64,000 bases of DNA from Globisporangium splendens (taxonomy: Eukaryota > Oomycota > Peronosporomycetes > Pythiales > Pythiaceae), in contig VFIW01000044.1 of NCBI GenBank assembly GCA_006386115.1, positions 124,001 to 188,000 on the forward strand, in the 5' to 3' direction. The notes under the pieces were generated by a model, which did not search any database, was not told the DNA's origin, and saw only the letters and a program-made list of their open reading frames with translations. This document shows positions 52,179 to 62,700 of this stretch, one piece after another. Position 1 is the first letter of the stretch; the number at the start of each line of letters is the position of its first letter. Made by a program: the position numbers and the translations under genes.

Positions 52179-53900
52179 TCAGCGCTTTTCTGAGGGGGAG
52201 GGTGGGGGCACCTGAGGGAATCTTGTCCCACATTCATTGCAAAAGCAGTTCGCTCCAGGATTCGATGACGAGCAAGTGACGCAGATCTTCGTGGTAGACG
52301 ACTCATTGGAATAGTTGTTCGCCAGGTCGCTCAATTTTTTGATCACGTCTGTCATCGTTGGTCGATTGAGCGGGTTGGACGCACACATAGACTGCACCAG
52401 CTCCCACTGGCGATCATTCAGACCATCTATTCGATGTCTTTTCAAATTAACTCTGATGCCCAAGAATGCATTCACGTGTAAACTGGTTTCCCACCATGAA
52501 AGATCACCGCCTTTCAAAGCTTCAACGATAGACACACCCAACGAATAAATGTCTGATTGAGAATTTGGTCTCCTAGGTTTCCCTCCACTTGCCACAAGTA
52601 GCTCAGGTGCCGTCCATGGACCTGGACTTGTTGGCCGTTCCCCCTCCTCTTGGCTATTCACAATGATGCTAGAACCAAAGTCGATCACCTTCGCCTTTGC
52701 ATCTGTAGCAGACACCAGCAAGTTGCTGCACTTGAGATTGTTGTGGACAATCCCGTTGTGGTGCAAGTACGCGAGTCCCTCGGCAACTTCGGCAAATAAA
52801 GACCATAACATTTGCTTGTTTGCTTCACGAGAGCTGAGAAACTGCACAAAATCGCAGGACTCGCCAGCATCTTCCGTGACAATTAACAGCGGTTTGCCAA
52901 CGTGGCACGCCCCGACCAGTTTCAGCACGTTCGGGTGATTCAACTGACTCCAAAGTGTAGCTTTACGGACCAAAGCCGCCTGGGTTTGCTCGCTACCAGA
53001 GTACAGACATTTCACGACCACCTTGATGTCTTTACCCGCATTCAAACGTCTTCGACGTGATCCTCGATGCAGTGCACCAGATCCATCGAGTGCAAAATGC
53101 TGCTGCTGGTATAAAACTTCGTCTCGAGGGATGAACCATGGCGGGATGGCGTTCTTCAGCATCAAAACGTCATAATCACTCGTCGCTAGAGGTGCCAGAA
53201 ACGTCAGCACATCCTGCAACAGCGTCTTGTGCTCGATCGATTTCTGTTCGTGGATCGCCAGCTCAAACTTGATCTCCAGAATGGACTCTTCGTTGACTGC
53301 ACTTCTATGTTGATGGGTCGGTAATCTTCTAAGCTCCTCCGTCCACGAAACCCATGTCTGAGAAAAGAGATGGTGCTGCTCTTTCAAATCGTTTTGCCAC
53401 TCTTTGCTCCATAGTGTCATCTCTGGTCTCGTCGCCAGGTGGACGAGTACGAAGAACGAGTCGAGGCGTTGGTGGAGGTGCTCGATTTCCTCGAGCAGTC
53501 TTCTGTTCGCGACAAGGCGACCGAGCAGTTCTGTCTTTTGCGAGTACTTGGTAAACAAACGGGTACAGTCACCCACGCACGCTCCATATTTCACGATCGT
53601 AGAGCGTTGTATTATTGTCCCGATTGGCTTGTCCTCTACTTGTAGCCGCAGAAACGTGAATCGTTCATGCAAACGGCGGCACAGGATAGCGCTCTCACGC
53701 ATCTCGTCACACGAGGCATGCAGCAACTCGAGCGCTTCGGCGATCGTCGTATCCAGCATCCCAGGCACGAGGAACGCGTGAAGACCGGTGGCAGCCCGTG
53801 GAGTTCCAGCTTTCAACATAACGAGCTGGGTTTCTGGAGTGCAGCTGGCAATTCTTGTGTCGTCTCTTCGTCCAGGTTGCTGATTGAGAAATGAAACCAT
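52179..53900 (-). CDS. TKL-like probable pseudokinase with C-terminal zinc ribbon
   Basis: 573 residues, single exon. The N-terminal ~250 residues are helical and without a recognised domain. The kinase-like domain spans about 265-525. The Gly-rich loop is poorly formed (GSGALHRGS). The ATP-binding Lys297 is present in VVVKC. The catalytic loop reads HNNLKCSN (386-393), so the catalytic Asp of HRD is replaced by Asn388. DFG (Asp407) and APE are intact. The C terminus has four cysteines in CVTC..CFCNEC spacing, like a zinc ribbon. The missing catalytic base predicts an inactive or weakly active kinase with a signalling-scaffold role. It is not obviously damaged as a gene. Confidence 0.85.
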   Translation of the reverse strand: MVSFLNQQPGRRDDTRIASCTPETQLVMLKAGTPRAATGLHAFLVPGMLDTTIAEALELLHASCDEMRESAILCRRLHERFTFLRLQVEDKPIGTIIQRSTIVKYGACVGDCTRLFTKYSQKTELLGRLVANRRLLEEIEHLHQRLDSFFVLVHLATRPEMTLWSKEWQNDLKEQHHLFSQTWVSWTEELRRLPTHQHRSAVNEESILEIKFELAIHEQKSIEHKTLLQDVLTFLAPLATSDYDVLMLKNAIPPWFIPRDEVLYQQQHFALDGSGALHRGSRRRRLNAGKDIKVVVKCLYSGSEQTQAALVRKATLWSQLNHPNVLKLVGACHVGKPLLIVTEDAGESCDFVQFLSSREANKQMLWSLFAEVAEGLAYLHHNGIVHNNLKCSNLLVSATDAKAKVIDFGSSIIVNSQEEGERPTSPGPWTAPELLVASGGKPRRPNSQSDIYSLGVSIVEALKGGDLSWWETSLHVNAFLGIRVNLKRHRIDGLNDRQWELVQSMCASNPLNRPTMTDVIKKLSDLANNYSNESSTTKICVTCSSSNPGANCFCNECGTRFPQVPPPSPSEKR

Positions 53901-54040
53901 TTCTCAATCAGTCCTCTGGACTTTGCCTCGAGAAAAGTCGCTTCGAGCCAGATTGAAAACTTGTGCCTTCGCACGCAATTATTACTTCACCTATTTTCTA
54001 TTATCGAAGAGTGGAAGAGACCAAGTTCATGCCACAGATG

Positions 54041-55262
54041 TCATAGAATCTTCGCGAGGTGGGTATCAAAAATCTCAGTGAATGTGATTGGTCCCGCTGG
54101 CCCAAATACATCAGTGTCGGTGATCCAACTGATGTGGGTGATCCCTGGTAACGCATGCAGGAAGAGTCCGCCACGCTCGTCCAGTGTCTCGAGACCGTAC
54201 GTGTCTTGCTGGTACTCGATCGTCTCTTGCATGCTCAGCACCTTCAAAGACTCAAATTTTGCTTCGAGTTCGTCAAGCGACGCCAGCTCGCTGTACTGGC
54301 CCAGAATCGTGGGGGGACGCGAAGAAATGCGCAGCGTCGAGTCGTAAAGAATTACTCTGGCGGCGCTGCTGGTCGCGGCTACGAAGTGACTCTCGATCAC
54401 CACATGAAGGGACGTTGTTCGTGGTCGCCAGGTATGAGTGACTTTCCACCCATTTGTGGGGCGCCAGCAGAGGTCGATCCATGTTGAAGAGCGAATATTT
54501 CGTGTGGACTTCAGGATGATCCAGCGCAAACTTTGCGAATGCGGCTTGGTATTTGCCAGAATGCCACTTTGCCTGGGAGTACTTGGAGAAATCAAACACT
54601 TGTGTCGGCACCATTTCCGGACCAAGTTCGTCTAGAAACACGCGCAGTGCTAGTTGATCTTCTTGTTGTGGGCCAAAGAAGAGTCCATTCGCGACACCCG
54701 CGAGACTGATTAGCGTGCGGACATTGTGGTCGTCCATTTCCTCGACGACGGTACGGGCGAGCGCGCCACCCTGCGAGTATCCAATCAAGATGTATCCGTC
54801 GTCAAAGCGTGCGTCGTTGCGCACGACATCGCGGATCGCTGCGATCGCAAGTGGAACTTGGTCTGGCAGCGCACGTGTGGACGCCGCGTCCTCACAAAAC
54901 GGCAGCGCGACAAACGGCCGCTTCTCGGCTTTGAACCGCGCCGCGAACGCTGCTCCCGAGTCGCTGTTCATGAGCACTCCATGAAAGAAAAACACGGGGA
55001 GTGGCTGTCGAGAGCGAGGAAGCGCTGCACTTCCGTCGTTCTGTCCGTCTTCGTGCTGACGGTGCGACCGATCGGCTTCTCGCGCACCATCATCACCCAG
55101 CGCACTGCTTGCTTCCATTTGAGTTTCTTTCTTTTTTGCCTCAATTTTTCTAATTTGTATCAGATCCGCACATTCATTAGTGAGACTGAGTCTGAGTCGA
55201 CAAATTAGACAGAGTTCACTCGGCTCATTTGATCCGATGTCGACTCGGGAGTTCTTTGCCAC
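54041..55262 (-). pseudogene. PPT1-like pseudogene with deletion across the catalytic Asp
   Basis: On the minus strand [15 protein letters not shown] (nucleophile Ser) and [12 protein letters not shown] are in one frame up to about 54312. The sequence then continues in another frame ([28 protein letters not shown], then a His in GITHISW). The segment that in intact genes carries GDDVIAPWQSS is missing at this junction, next to a run of six G (plus strand, about 54310-54315). So the catalytic Asp is lost and the frame is broken. No clear signal peptide is found in the frame that starts at 55262. Confidence 0.8.
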
Positions 55263-55657
55263 CCAAGAGACACCTGCTGTGTTGCCGGATTATCGCCAGT
55301 TGATTGTCACGACTTACAGATCACGCCAGACATCGGCGTGCTGATCACTGCTGTATGCAAGGTGAACCGTGATTTTTCAGTTGTTGAAGATGCATTGAGC
55401 CGAGCTGCCAGGAAGCACAGTTCGTTCAAAATGGAAGTTGAGAAAACACGGTTGCTCTAAAACAACAACGTTCGCGACATCTGAACTCAAGCCAACTGCA
55501 AAGGTGTGGATGACAAAATTGTATCTTCCTTATGACAATGTACATTACTTAATTATGCACAAGAAAATGAGGCACATCCTCTACATTGAGAGCCAGCTGA
55601 CTCGGAACTTCACAGCATTGTAGGAAAGACTGGTGAGACGTCGGAGCTTGACATCAC
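55263..55657. other. Spacer between two PPT pseudogenes
   Basis: About 400 bp, no gene recognised. Confidence 0.5.
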
Positions 55658-56750
55658 TTAGAGGCGGCCATCCGCAGCGAGATTCGGGTAGATGTTCTCG
55701 CCGTAAAGCGTCTGGAAAGAGCACCCGCCGGCATCAGCCACCAAACAGTTGTGCGCCGCATTCGCCACGGTGTGTAGGAAGAGCCCGCCACGCGCATCCA
55801 GCGTTTTCAGTCCGCACGTGTCCTGCTGATACTCGGTCGCATCCTTGATGTCCAGAATATGGATCGATTCGAAGTCGGTCTCGATTTCCTCTGCGGTGCT
55901 CACCGTGCTGTATTGGCTCAAAGTTGAGGTTTGCCATGACATCAGCACGGCATCCGCCGAGGACGCAAAGCAGTGTGCGTTCTCAAGCTTCAAGTAGTTG
56001 GCGCAGTGGTGCTGCTGGTTCACTGTACAACCTAAATTGTCTGCTTCGTACGCGATGATGTTGTCGACCGTCGAGAAGAATGTGTTGTAGATCAGCCATT
56101 GGTCATGCGCAGGGGACCGCTGCACGTTGGAGTTCGTGTACACATTTTGCAGGTCTGGGTACAAGTGAACAAACTCGTCAAAGTCGTGCTGGTACTTGCC
56201 TCGGAAGTCGCTCGGCCAGGTGTACGCGCTCATATTCCACACCGATGGTGGGCCCAAGATGCTTCCAAATCCGACGGTGAAGTCGTGCGTGGATTGTACA
56301 TCTGCCTGTTGTGGGTCAAAGAAAAGGCCATTGACGACCCCGGTGAGGCTGAGGAATGTCTTGACTCGGTGGTCATCCATCTCCGCAATGACAGCGCGCG
56401 CGATGGTGCCTCCTTGGGAGTGGGCAATAAAGACGTATCTGTTGTCAAAGCGCGAGTCGTTTGACGCGATTGATTGGATCTCGTCGATCGCGAGATGGAC
56501 TTGACCGTTCAGCGCGCGCGCGTCGAGCACACGCCATTGCAGAACTTCAGTGACTTGACCACACGCCTCTCGGCTGTCAGGTTCGCCTCGAAGTTGTCTC
56601 CCGCCGAATCATTCGAGAGCATACCGCGGAAGAAAGATACCGGCAGGGTTGTTGCCGTGGGTGTCGAATCTTGCAGCGGCAAGCCCGAGTTGCAATTTTG
56701 GGCAGCTGGTGTGGCGCTCGCTGATAGCTGTAGATTTACGCAAAGCAGCA
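55658..56750 (-). pseudogene. PPT1-like pseudogene with frameshift in a GC run
   Basis: The C-terminal 285 residues are one open frame (55658-56513), with AHSQGG (nucleophile Ser), SADAVLMSW at the Asp site and AAHNCLV at the His site. The N-terminal part lies in a different frame (56520 to about 56740), with a signal-like LLLCVNLQLSASA, LPVSFFRGM and NLTAERRV. The switch falls in a GCGCGCGCG run at about 56513-56522. FFHG has become FFRG, and I find no ATG in frame with the signal sequence. Together these suggest inactivation, although a sequencing slip in the GC run is possible. Confidence 0.7.
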
Positions 56751-57506
56751 GCCATGAAACGCACGCTTGAAGGTCGGTGTGGTGGGTTCCACGAACTCAA
56801 CACTCTTGATAGGGAAGCTGGTGGCTTCCTGGTACTTGGCACTTGCTTATTTCGAAGTGAACGATCTAGTCTTACGAGTCGTCGAGCTGTGAGCTCAACG
56901 AGCACTCCTTACAGAACGTCTCCTCCTAGCCCGTCCTCACTATCTCTATCACCAGCACGTCCTCGAGGCTGACCTACTCGAGGACCAGTGCACGGACAAG
57001 TCTTACCTTCCTTCAGCCCACTACACCGCTCTTCCAAGACTTGTCCATCTTGAAATGCTCTTGACACCAAATATCTGCACAACACAATTTGCAGCTTCAA
57101 GCACGATGGTGCAACCTTCGGACAACTTCATGATCGTCACAATGCTGCAACCTTCGGGATACGCCTTGACCTGACAGGTTGGCATACTGGGGTGACCTTC
57201 GGTAGACCTTCCTGTTACGTTCGCGCAACATTTGACCGAGTTTTTATTGCTTTTCGCTTCTTTGCACAGGCATCCTAGACCAAATCTGATGGCTGGAAGT
57301 TGTTGCGCATGATATCTTCAGTCTAGCCACTTGTTTTCAGCCGCTCACGTGCTCGTCTTCACCGCCCAATGCCTTGAAATACGAAACCCTTTCAAACCCG
57401 TTAACACGATCCCTAGAGGGTTTGGGTAAATTCGAACCCTAATCGCGTGATCCGACGCACACGGGTAGCTCCGAGCTCTGGGGCCACACTAGAAATCGAG
57501 TTACCC
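56751..57506. other. Intergenic, nothing recognised
   Basis: About 750 bp between the PPT pseudogene and the gypsy remnant. Two short copies of TGCAACCTTCGG lie near 57110 and 57146. No gene found. Confidence 0.45.
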
Positions 57507-58000
57507 GAGTTTGGCTTGCGCTGATCGCAGTTTACCGTCATTCTGGCCGTCGACATACGCTTTGACTGCAGCGGAAATGTCTTTGAACAGGCTATCCATC
57601 GATCTCTCACGAGTCCTCAATGGGCTCCAGCCTGTCCACGACACCAGAAGCTCGTGGTGGTGCTTCGCCTGTGCTCCAGGACGATGCCCTGGACAACCAC
57701 ATGCTCCCTGATCTCCTCTACCGCCTCAAAGATGCATCAATGTAGAACTTTGAGACGAGACGCGTGCACATCACTCTCAGTGCCCGTGACAAGACGTCGC
57801 ACGTGGAATGAGTGCAGGTCGGCGGATCCAAGTCACTGGGAGCTTGTCTTGGTGTTCTGGTCAACTCGCGACCAAAGGACATGGTCGCCGACTTCAAAGT
57901 TTGGTCGCATGGCCCTTTTCTGCGCCCTCGGATTGCGCTCGATCTGCTCCTTGCGCTCCTCTTGCACGTGCTTGTGCATTTGCATGACCCCGGCGCGAAG
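57507..58000 (-). mobile_element. Old Ty3/gypsy remnant: integrase end and chromodomain
   Basis: Minus-strand reading in several frames shows NFEVGDHVLWSRVD (the C-terminal part of gypsy integrase), SKFYIDASL and, towards 57507, LLVSWTGWSP followed by FKDISAAVKAYVDG, resembling a chromodomain of chromovirus type. All parts are frame-shifted. The 5' LTR of the younger element begins directly at its right end. Confidence 0.65.
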
Positions 58001-58001
58001 G

Positions 58002-58590
58002 TGTAATGGGCTAAGGCTGCCATTACATGCAAGGTGGTTCTTTGTGTGTGTCACACACCACCTTGTGGAAATGCATTGTGGGTGCGAAGATATTGGGTGA
58101 AGCACATAAAAGTGATCCCCACATGCACAGGTGACGTCATCGTCTGACGTCAGAGCAATCTGTGTCTGAGTTGAGTGTTGGTCGCTCGCAATCATTGAGA
58201 TTCGGCGTGATTACGCACAACAGTACTCGAGAAATGTGAATGGTGGCTCCTACTTGGGGAAACAACACTGGTGACGAGACGGACGTGTCTCTACCACCTG
58301 AAGTGAGTGGCGTGAGCCGATCACTTCGCAGGGAATCTCCGCGGTACTTCAAGTTCAAGTTTCTCGAAGATCCCGTAGGTTCAAGCTCAGTGTACCCAAG
58401 GTTTTATATATCAGATTCATAGGTTTTAGTTATAAAACCTGTAGGATCCCTTGGGGTTCATTTACAAGTAGCGACAGGAACCATAAGCTCATTTCAATTC
58501 AGTTGCATTTTTGCCAAGTTCCTCTCAAGTCTTCCTCTCAAGCGCGAGCGTGCGTGCTGTGTTTGAGGCTGTCTCGGATAGCCTCTTACA
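58002..58590 (+). repeat. 5' LTR of the Ty3/gypsy element
   Basis: Begins TGTAATGG and ends CTCTTACA, giving the TG...CA ends and the inverted TGTAA/TTACA termini. Length 589 bp. AT-rich TATA-like sequence (TTTTATATATCAG) lies near 58402. The 3' LTR would be beyond the window, so the boundary rests on the termini and the adjacent primer-binding site. Confidence 0.7.
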
Positions 58591-58592
58591 CC

Positions 58593-58610
58593 TGGTAGCA
58601 CTTCGTAGTC
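58593..58610 (+). other. Probable primer-binding site
   Basis: TGGTAGC..., two bases after the LTR end, looks complementary to the 3' end of an initiator-Met-type tRNA, the usual primer of Ty3/gypsy elements. Complementarity beyond the first seven or so bases is uncertain. Confidence 0.5.
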
Positions 58611-58696
58611 CTTCCAACGACCAAGTCAAGAGTCTGCATAGCCGCTTGTGTAGCGTGCGCGGACATTCCAAGACCCCTGTTCGATTGTGAGAAACA

Positions 58697-59746
58697 ATGG
58701 AAGGGATGGAGACGCCGATGGGTACGATGCCTGCAGAGACCGTGGAGCTGACGAATGAGCATTTCCCTCATTTGTCTAGCCACGAGTGGGCAGCCCTCGA
58801 GCGTATGCGAGCAGTCATTGGTGAGGCAGCTGTAATCAGCTTGCTGAGGTCAGCGTCACCGGATGAGCAGAGGAATGCGGCTACGAGCTTCATGCATCAC
58901 GAGATCATGAACACTCATCGACAGCCTGCAACTCCTGTCACAACGATGAGAGTGGCGCCTCTGAAGCTCGATGTATCTCCGTATCGCGGCGGAGAGAACG
59001 AACCTCTCTCACGATGGTTCGTTGAGTTGGATGCAGCTATCACTGCAAGACAACTGCGAGACCCTTCGCAGCAAGTGTTGTTCGCGATGTCCAACCTTGC
59101 GGGTCGTGCGAAGAGCTGGGCGTATGGCAAGCGTTTAGCCGATCTAAACTGCTTCCCCAGCTACGACCATTTCAAGACCGAACTCAAGAAGGCGTTTGAA
59201 CCTCCACAGAGTGAGTTCCGTGCGCGCGCCGAGTTCCTCAAGCTTCGTCAAGGCCGTTTCGACCTTCACTCGTATGCACAACGTGCTCGTTACTTGGTGT
59301 CGAGCATCGTTGACGAGCCGATTGACGTTCCGACGCAAGTCGTGACGTTCATGACGGGTCTGAACGATGGTCCGATTCGGAACCAATTGTTCCGCGAGTA
59401 CCCCAAGACGCTGGACGAAGCCATCGAACGTGCGATGCAAGAAGAGTTCAGCATCAAGCAAGCGAAGTTCCATGGGTTCGCGTCGAGACCAATGCGGCAA
59501 TCGAATGCCGTGTATGACGGTCCCGAGCCCATGGACATCTCGTACATTTCCACGCCTGGAAATGAGCGTCCTCGCAACGATGGGAAGTGTTTCCGTTGCG
59601 GGAAGCCGGGTCACATTGCTCGGAACTGCAAGGTGTCTTTGCCGGGTCGGCAAACGACACAGGGTGCTCGTTCGAACAACCACGATCGTTCTTACGGTCG
59701 TCGGTTCGAGCGGTCACTTGGGCCAAAAAACGGGAATGGACAGTAG
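58697..59746 (+). CDS. Ty3/gypsy Gag-like protein
   Basis: 349 residues from the ATG at 58697. The capsid-like middle includes YGKRLADLNCFPSYDHFKTE and LRQGRFDLHSYAQRARYL. A CCHC zinc knuckle (CFRCGKPGHIARNC) lies at residues 298-311 and would bind the element's RNA. It ends at TAG 59744-59746, overlapping the start of pol in the -1 frame. The slippery heptamer at 59725-59731 lies five codons before the stop. No internal lesion. Confidence 0.88.
   Translation: MEGMETPMGTMPAETVELTNEHFPHLSSHEWAALERMRAVIGEAAVISLLRSASPDEQRNAATSFMHHEIMNTHRQPATPVTTMRVAPLKLDVSPYRGGENEPLSRWFVELDAAITARQLRDPSQQVLFAMSNLAGRAKSWAYGKRLADLNCFPSYDHFKTELKKAFEPPQSEFRARAEFLKLRQGRFDLHSYAQRARYLVSSIVDEPIDVPTQVVTFMTGLNDGPIRNQLFREYPKTLDEAIERAMQEEFSIKQAKFHGFASRPMRQSNAVYDGPEPMDISYISTPGNERPRNDGKCFRCGKPGHIARNCKVSLPGRQTTQGARSNNHDRSYGRRFERSLGPKNGNGQ
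59725..59731 (+). promoter_or_regulatory. Putative -1 ribosomal frameshift site between gag and pol
   Basis: The heptamer A AAA AAC is in the gag reading frame (codons CCA AAA AAC). Slipping back one base carries the ribosome from gag into the protease frame. About eleven bases downstream, GTAGG (59743-59747) can pair with CCTAC (59758-59762) around a GC-rich loop, a possible stimulatory hairpin. Confidence 0.6.
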
Positions 59747-62700
59747 GGGAGGGGCCTCCTACTGGTCCGGAAAAGAGGACTGTGGACGTTGTGAAGACAC
59801 AGGACTCTGGCCCCTATGTGCGTCAAGCACATGAAGTTTCCACTATGAGTGAGAAGAGTGTCAGTCAAACGTCAAGTTTGATCGTTCACAAAGTTCATGT
59901 AGACGGTATTGCAACGCCTCTACGAGCTTTGGTTGACACTGGTGCGTCGAACAACTTTGTTCGAAATGAAGTGATCGTCAGGCATGGTGTCTTCGTGCCT
60001 GATGCGAATGAAGAGAAGACAATGATCGTCCGGTTGGCAAATGGGTCAACTGTGAAGATGCCGAAGCGCGTGGTGCGCTTGGCAATCAAGTGTGAAGATT
60101 TCCGAGGTGAAGACGAGTTCATTTTACTCGACCTCGATGACAAGTTTGACGTCATCCTGGGAATGCCGTGGTTGAAGCGTTACCAACCTAGCATTGACTG
60201 GATGAATATGAAGATCTCCGTTGACAAGTCACGAGATGTTGACTTGTGCTGCACAACAACGGATGAAGTAGTATGGGTGTATATATCTGTGGAAGAGATC
60301 CCAGATGACCCTTGTGATATTGCGGTGTGCGATGGCCCCCCATGTTCACAGGCGGTACCCATTTTAAAGACGAGGAACGGAGGTGGAGCAGTCAGGCGCT
60401 AGAAAAAGACTGCCTCCTTTGCCATCGACGACGAGAAGGTTCGCGATGGCGTTGACAAGAGTGAATGGAAGTGGAACAAACACCCTTCCCAAGACAAGAA
60501 GAAGAAGACCAGCAAGAGAAGTGTTTCGTCAAGAGTTTTGAGTTACCCTGATCAAGGTACAAGTGGTGATGACGAAGGGAGTGTCCAAGCACAAGACATT
60601 CCAAGCGAGTTTGTGAATATCGCGGTCTACAATGAAGAAGGTGACGTGGATGTAATCCGTCACGTGAAGATTGAAAATCCTCCAAGTTCAGTCGAAGAGT
60701 TGATTTCCTTGCCATCGATGAGCAAGAAGACACTGGAGCGCAGCCTAGCGAGAGGCGATATTGCGCAGGTGTGTGTGATCGTCGAAATGGTCGACGAAGG
60801 CTTCGTCAACACAGCATCGAGTGCGGATGCAGATGTGTTGGACGAAAAGACACGGAAGGAAAGGTTCGAGGAGCAGTCGTGGGACGCCCTCAAGAAGAAC
60901 CCCGTGTATGCGCTTGCCAGGGAATATGAAGACATTTTCCCTGACAAGGTGCCGGACGAATTGCCATTCGACAGAGGCATTCGTCATGAGATTGATGTAC
61001 TTCCTGGCACGAAGTACTGCATCACAAGACAGTGGCCGTTGCCAAAGGAACAAGTCGAGGCGATCGACGAGTTCTTTGCACAACGTGCTAAGGCTGGTCA
61101 TGTGCGGGAGAGCAAGTCTCCGCATTGCAGCCCCACTTTCTGTGTGAAGAAGGCAACTGGAGGTTGGCGCATTGTTCACGCTTTCAACAAGCTGAACGAC
61201 GCGACAATTCCAGCCCAGACTCCAGTTCCACGCAAGGACATGATCCTTGATGGAATGGTTGGCAGCACCGTCTTTAGTGCTATCGATCTGAAAGATGGGT
61301 TCTATCAGATTCGAATGCGCGAAGACGATGTCCCACTAACCGCAGTGAGTACCCCGAGTGGTATGCTGTGGGAATGGTTAGTGATGCCACAGGGACTGAA
61401 GAATGCTCCTGCGACCTTCAATCGAATGGTCACGAACGTTCTTCGTCCTCTGCGAACATTTGCACCAAGTTACTTTGACGATATTTTCGTTCATAGTAAG
61501 GCCGCGAATAGGAAACTGATGTCGATGTTCATCTCGATCATCTTCGTCAAGTTTTCCAGGTCATGCGTGAGAATAAACTCTACGCAAACTTGAAGAAGTG
61601 CATGTTCTTCGCCCCCGAGATCCCTGTTCTCGGTTGTTTTGTGGGCAAGAGCGGTGTTCGAGTCGATCCGGAGAAGGTCAAAGCTATTGACGATTGGCCA
61701 GTGCCTCAGAACGTCAAACAGCTGCGACAATGGTTGGGTTTAGCCAACTACTTGCACAAGTACACGCGCAATTATGCAGCGTTGGTGCAACCCCTCACAC
61801 AGCTCTTGAAGAAAGACGTTGAGTGGAAGTGGTCGAAAGACCATGAGACGGCGTTCGAAGAAGTCAAGAGAGTCTTCGAGAAGCTCCTGTGTTGGCTCTG
61901 CCAAACCACGACAAGCCGTTCCACGTCGTCTGCGATGCGAGCGACTATGCCATCGGTTGCGCCTTGATGCAACACGATGATGAGGGTCACGAACGAGTTG
62001 TGTCGTATCAGTCACGACAACTCCGACCCGCAGAACGGAACTACCCAGTTCACGACAAGGAACTTCTGGCGATGAAGTATTCTTTGGTCAAGTTCCGTGT
62101 GTATCTGCTTGGCGAGGAGCGCTTTGCTATCTACACTGATCACGCATCTCTGCGTACGGCAGTGAAGACTCCTCATTTGTCGCAAAGAATGGCGAGATGG
62201 TTCTCCTTCTTTGCAGAGTACAACTTCGTTGTACACTACAAGCCAGGCAAGACGAACATCTTAGCCGATGCGCTGTCAAGACGTCCGGATTACGATCCGA
62301 AGACCAAGAGTGAAGGCACGGACGGAGCGTGTCGACTCTGTGAAGTGTTCAAGCGATCGCGGTGCGAGCTGCGACTACAGTGCGAGAAGAGATCATCGAA
62401 GGGTACAAGTCTGACGAAACATGTCAGGACTTGTTGAAGTACTTCAAAGACCCTTCGACAAAGCACTGCAAGGTCTTCCGTCGCGCACAAGATCGCGAGT
62501 TCACCGCTTCCGAGTACTCAACGGGCTGTTGTACTATGCGGTCGAACAAGGGGATACAGCAAGGATTGTTGTTCCCAACGACGAAGGTCTGCGTCATCGA
62601 CTCTTGTATGAGTACCATGACAGTCCTTCGGGTGGCCGCCTCGGACGTGAGAAAACGTTTCTCAGTCTTTCCCGGGATTACTACTGGCCACACATGTACA

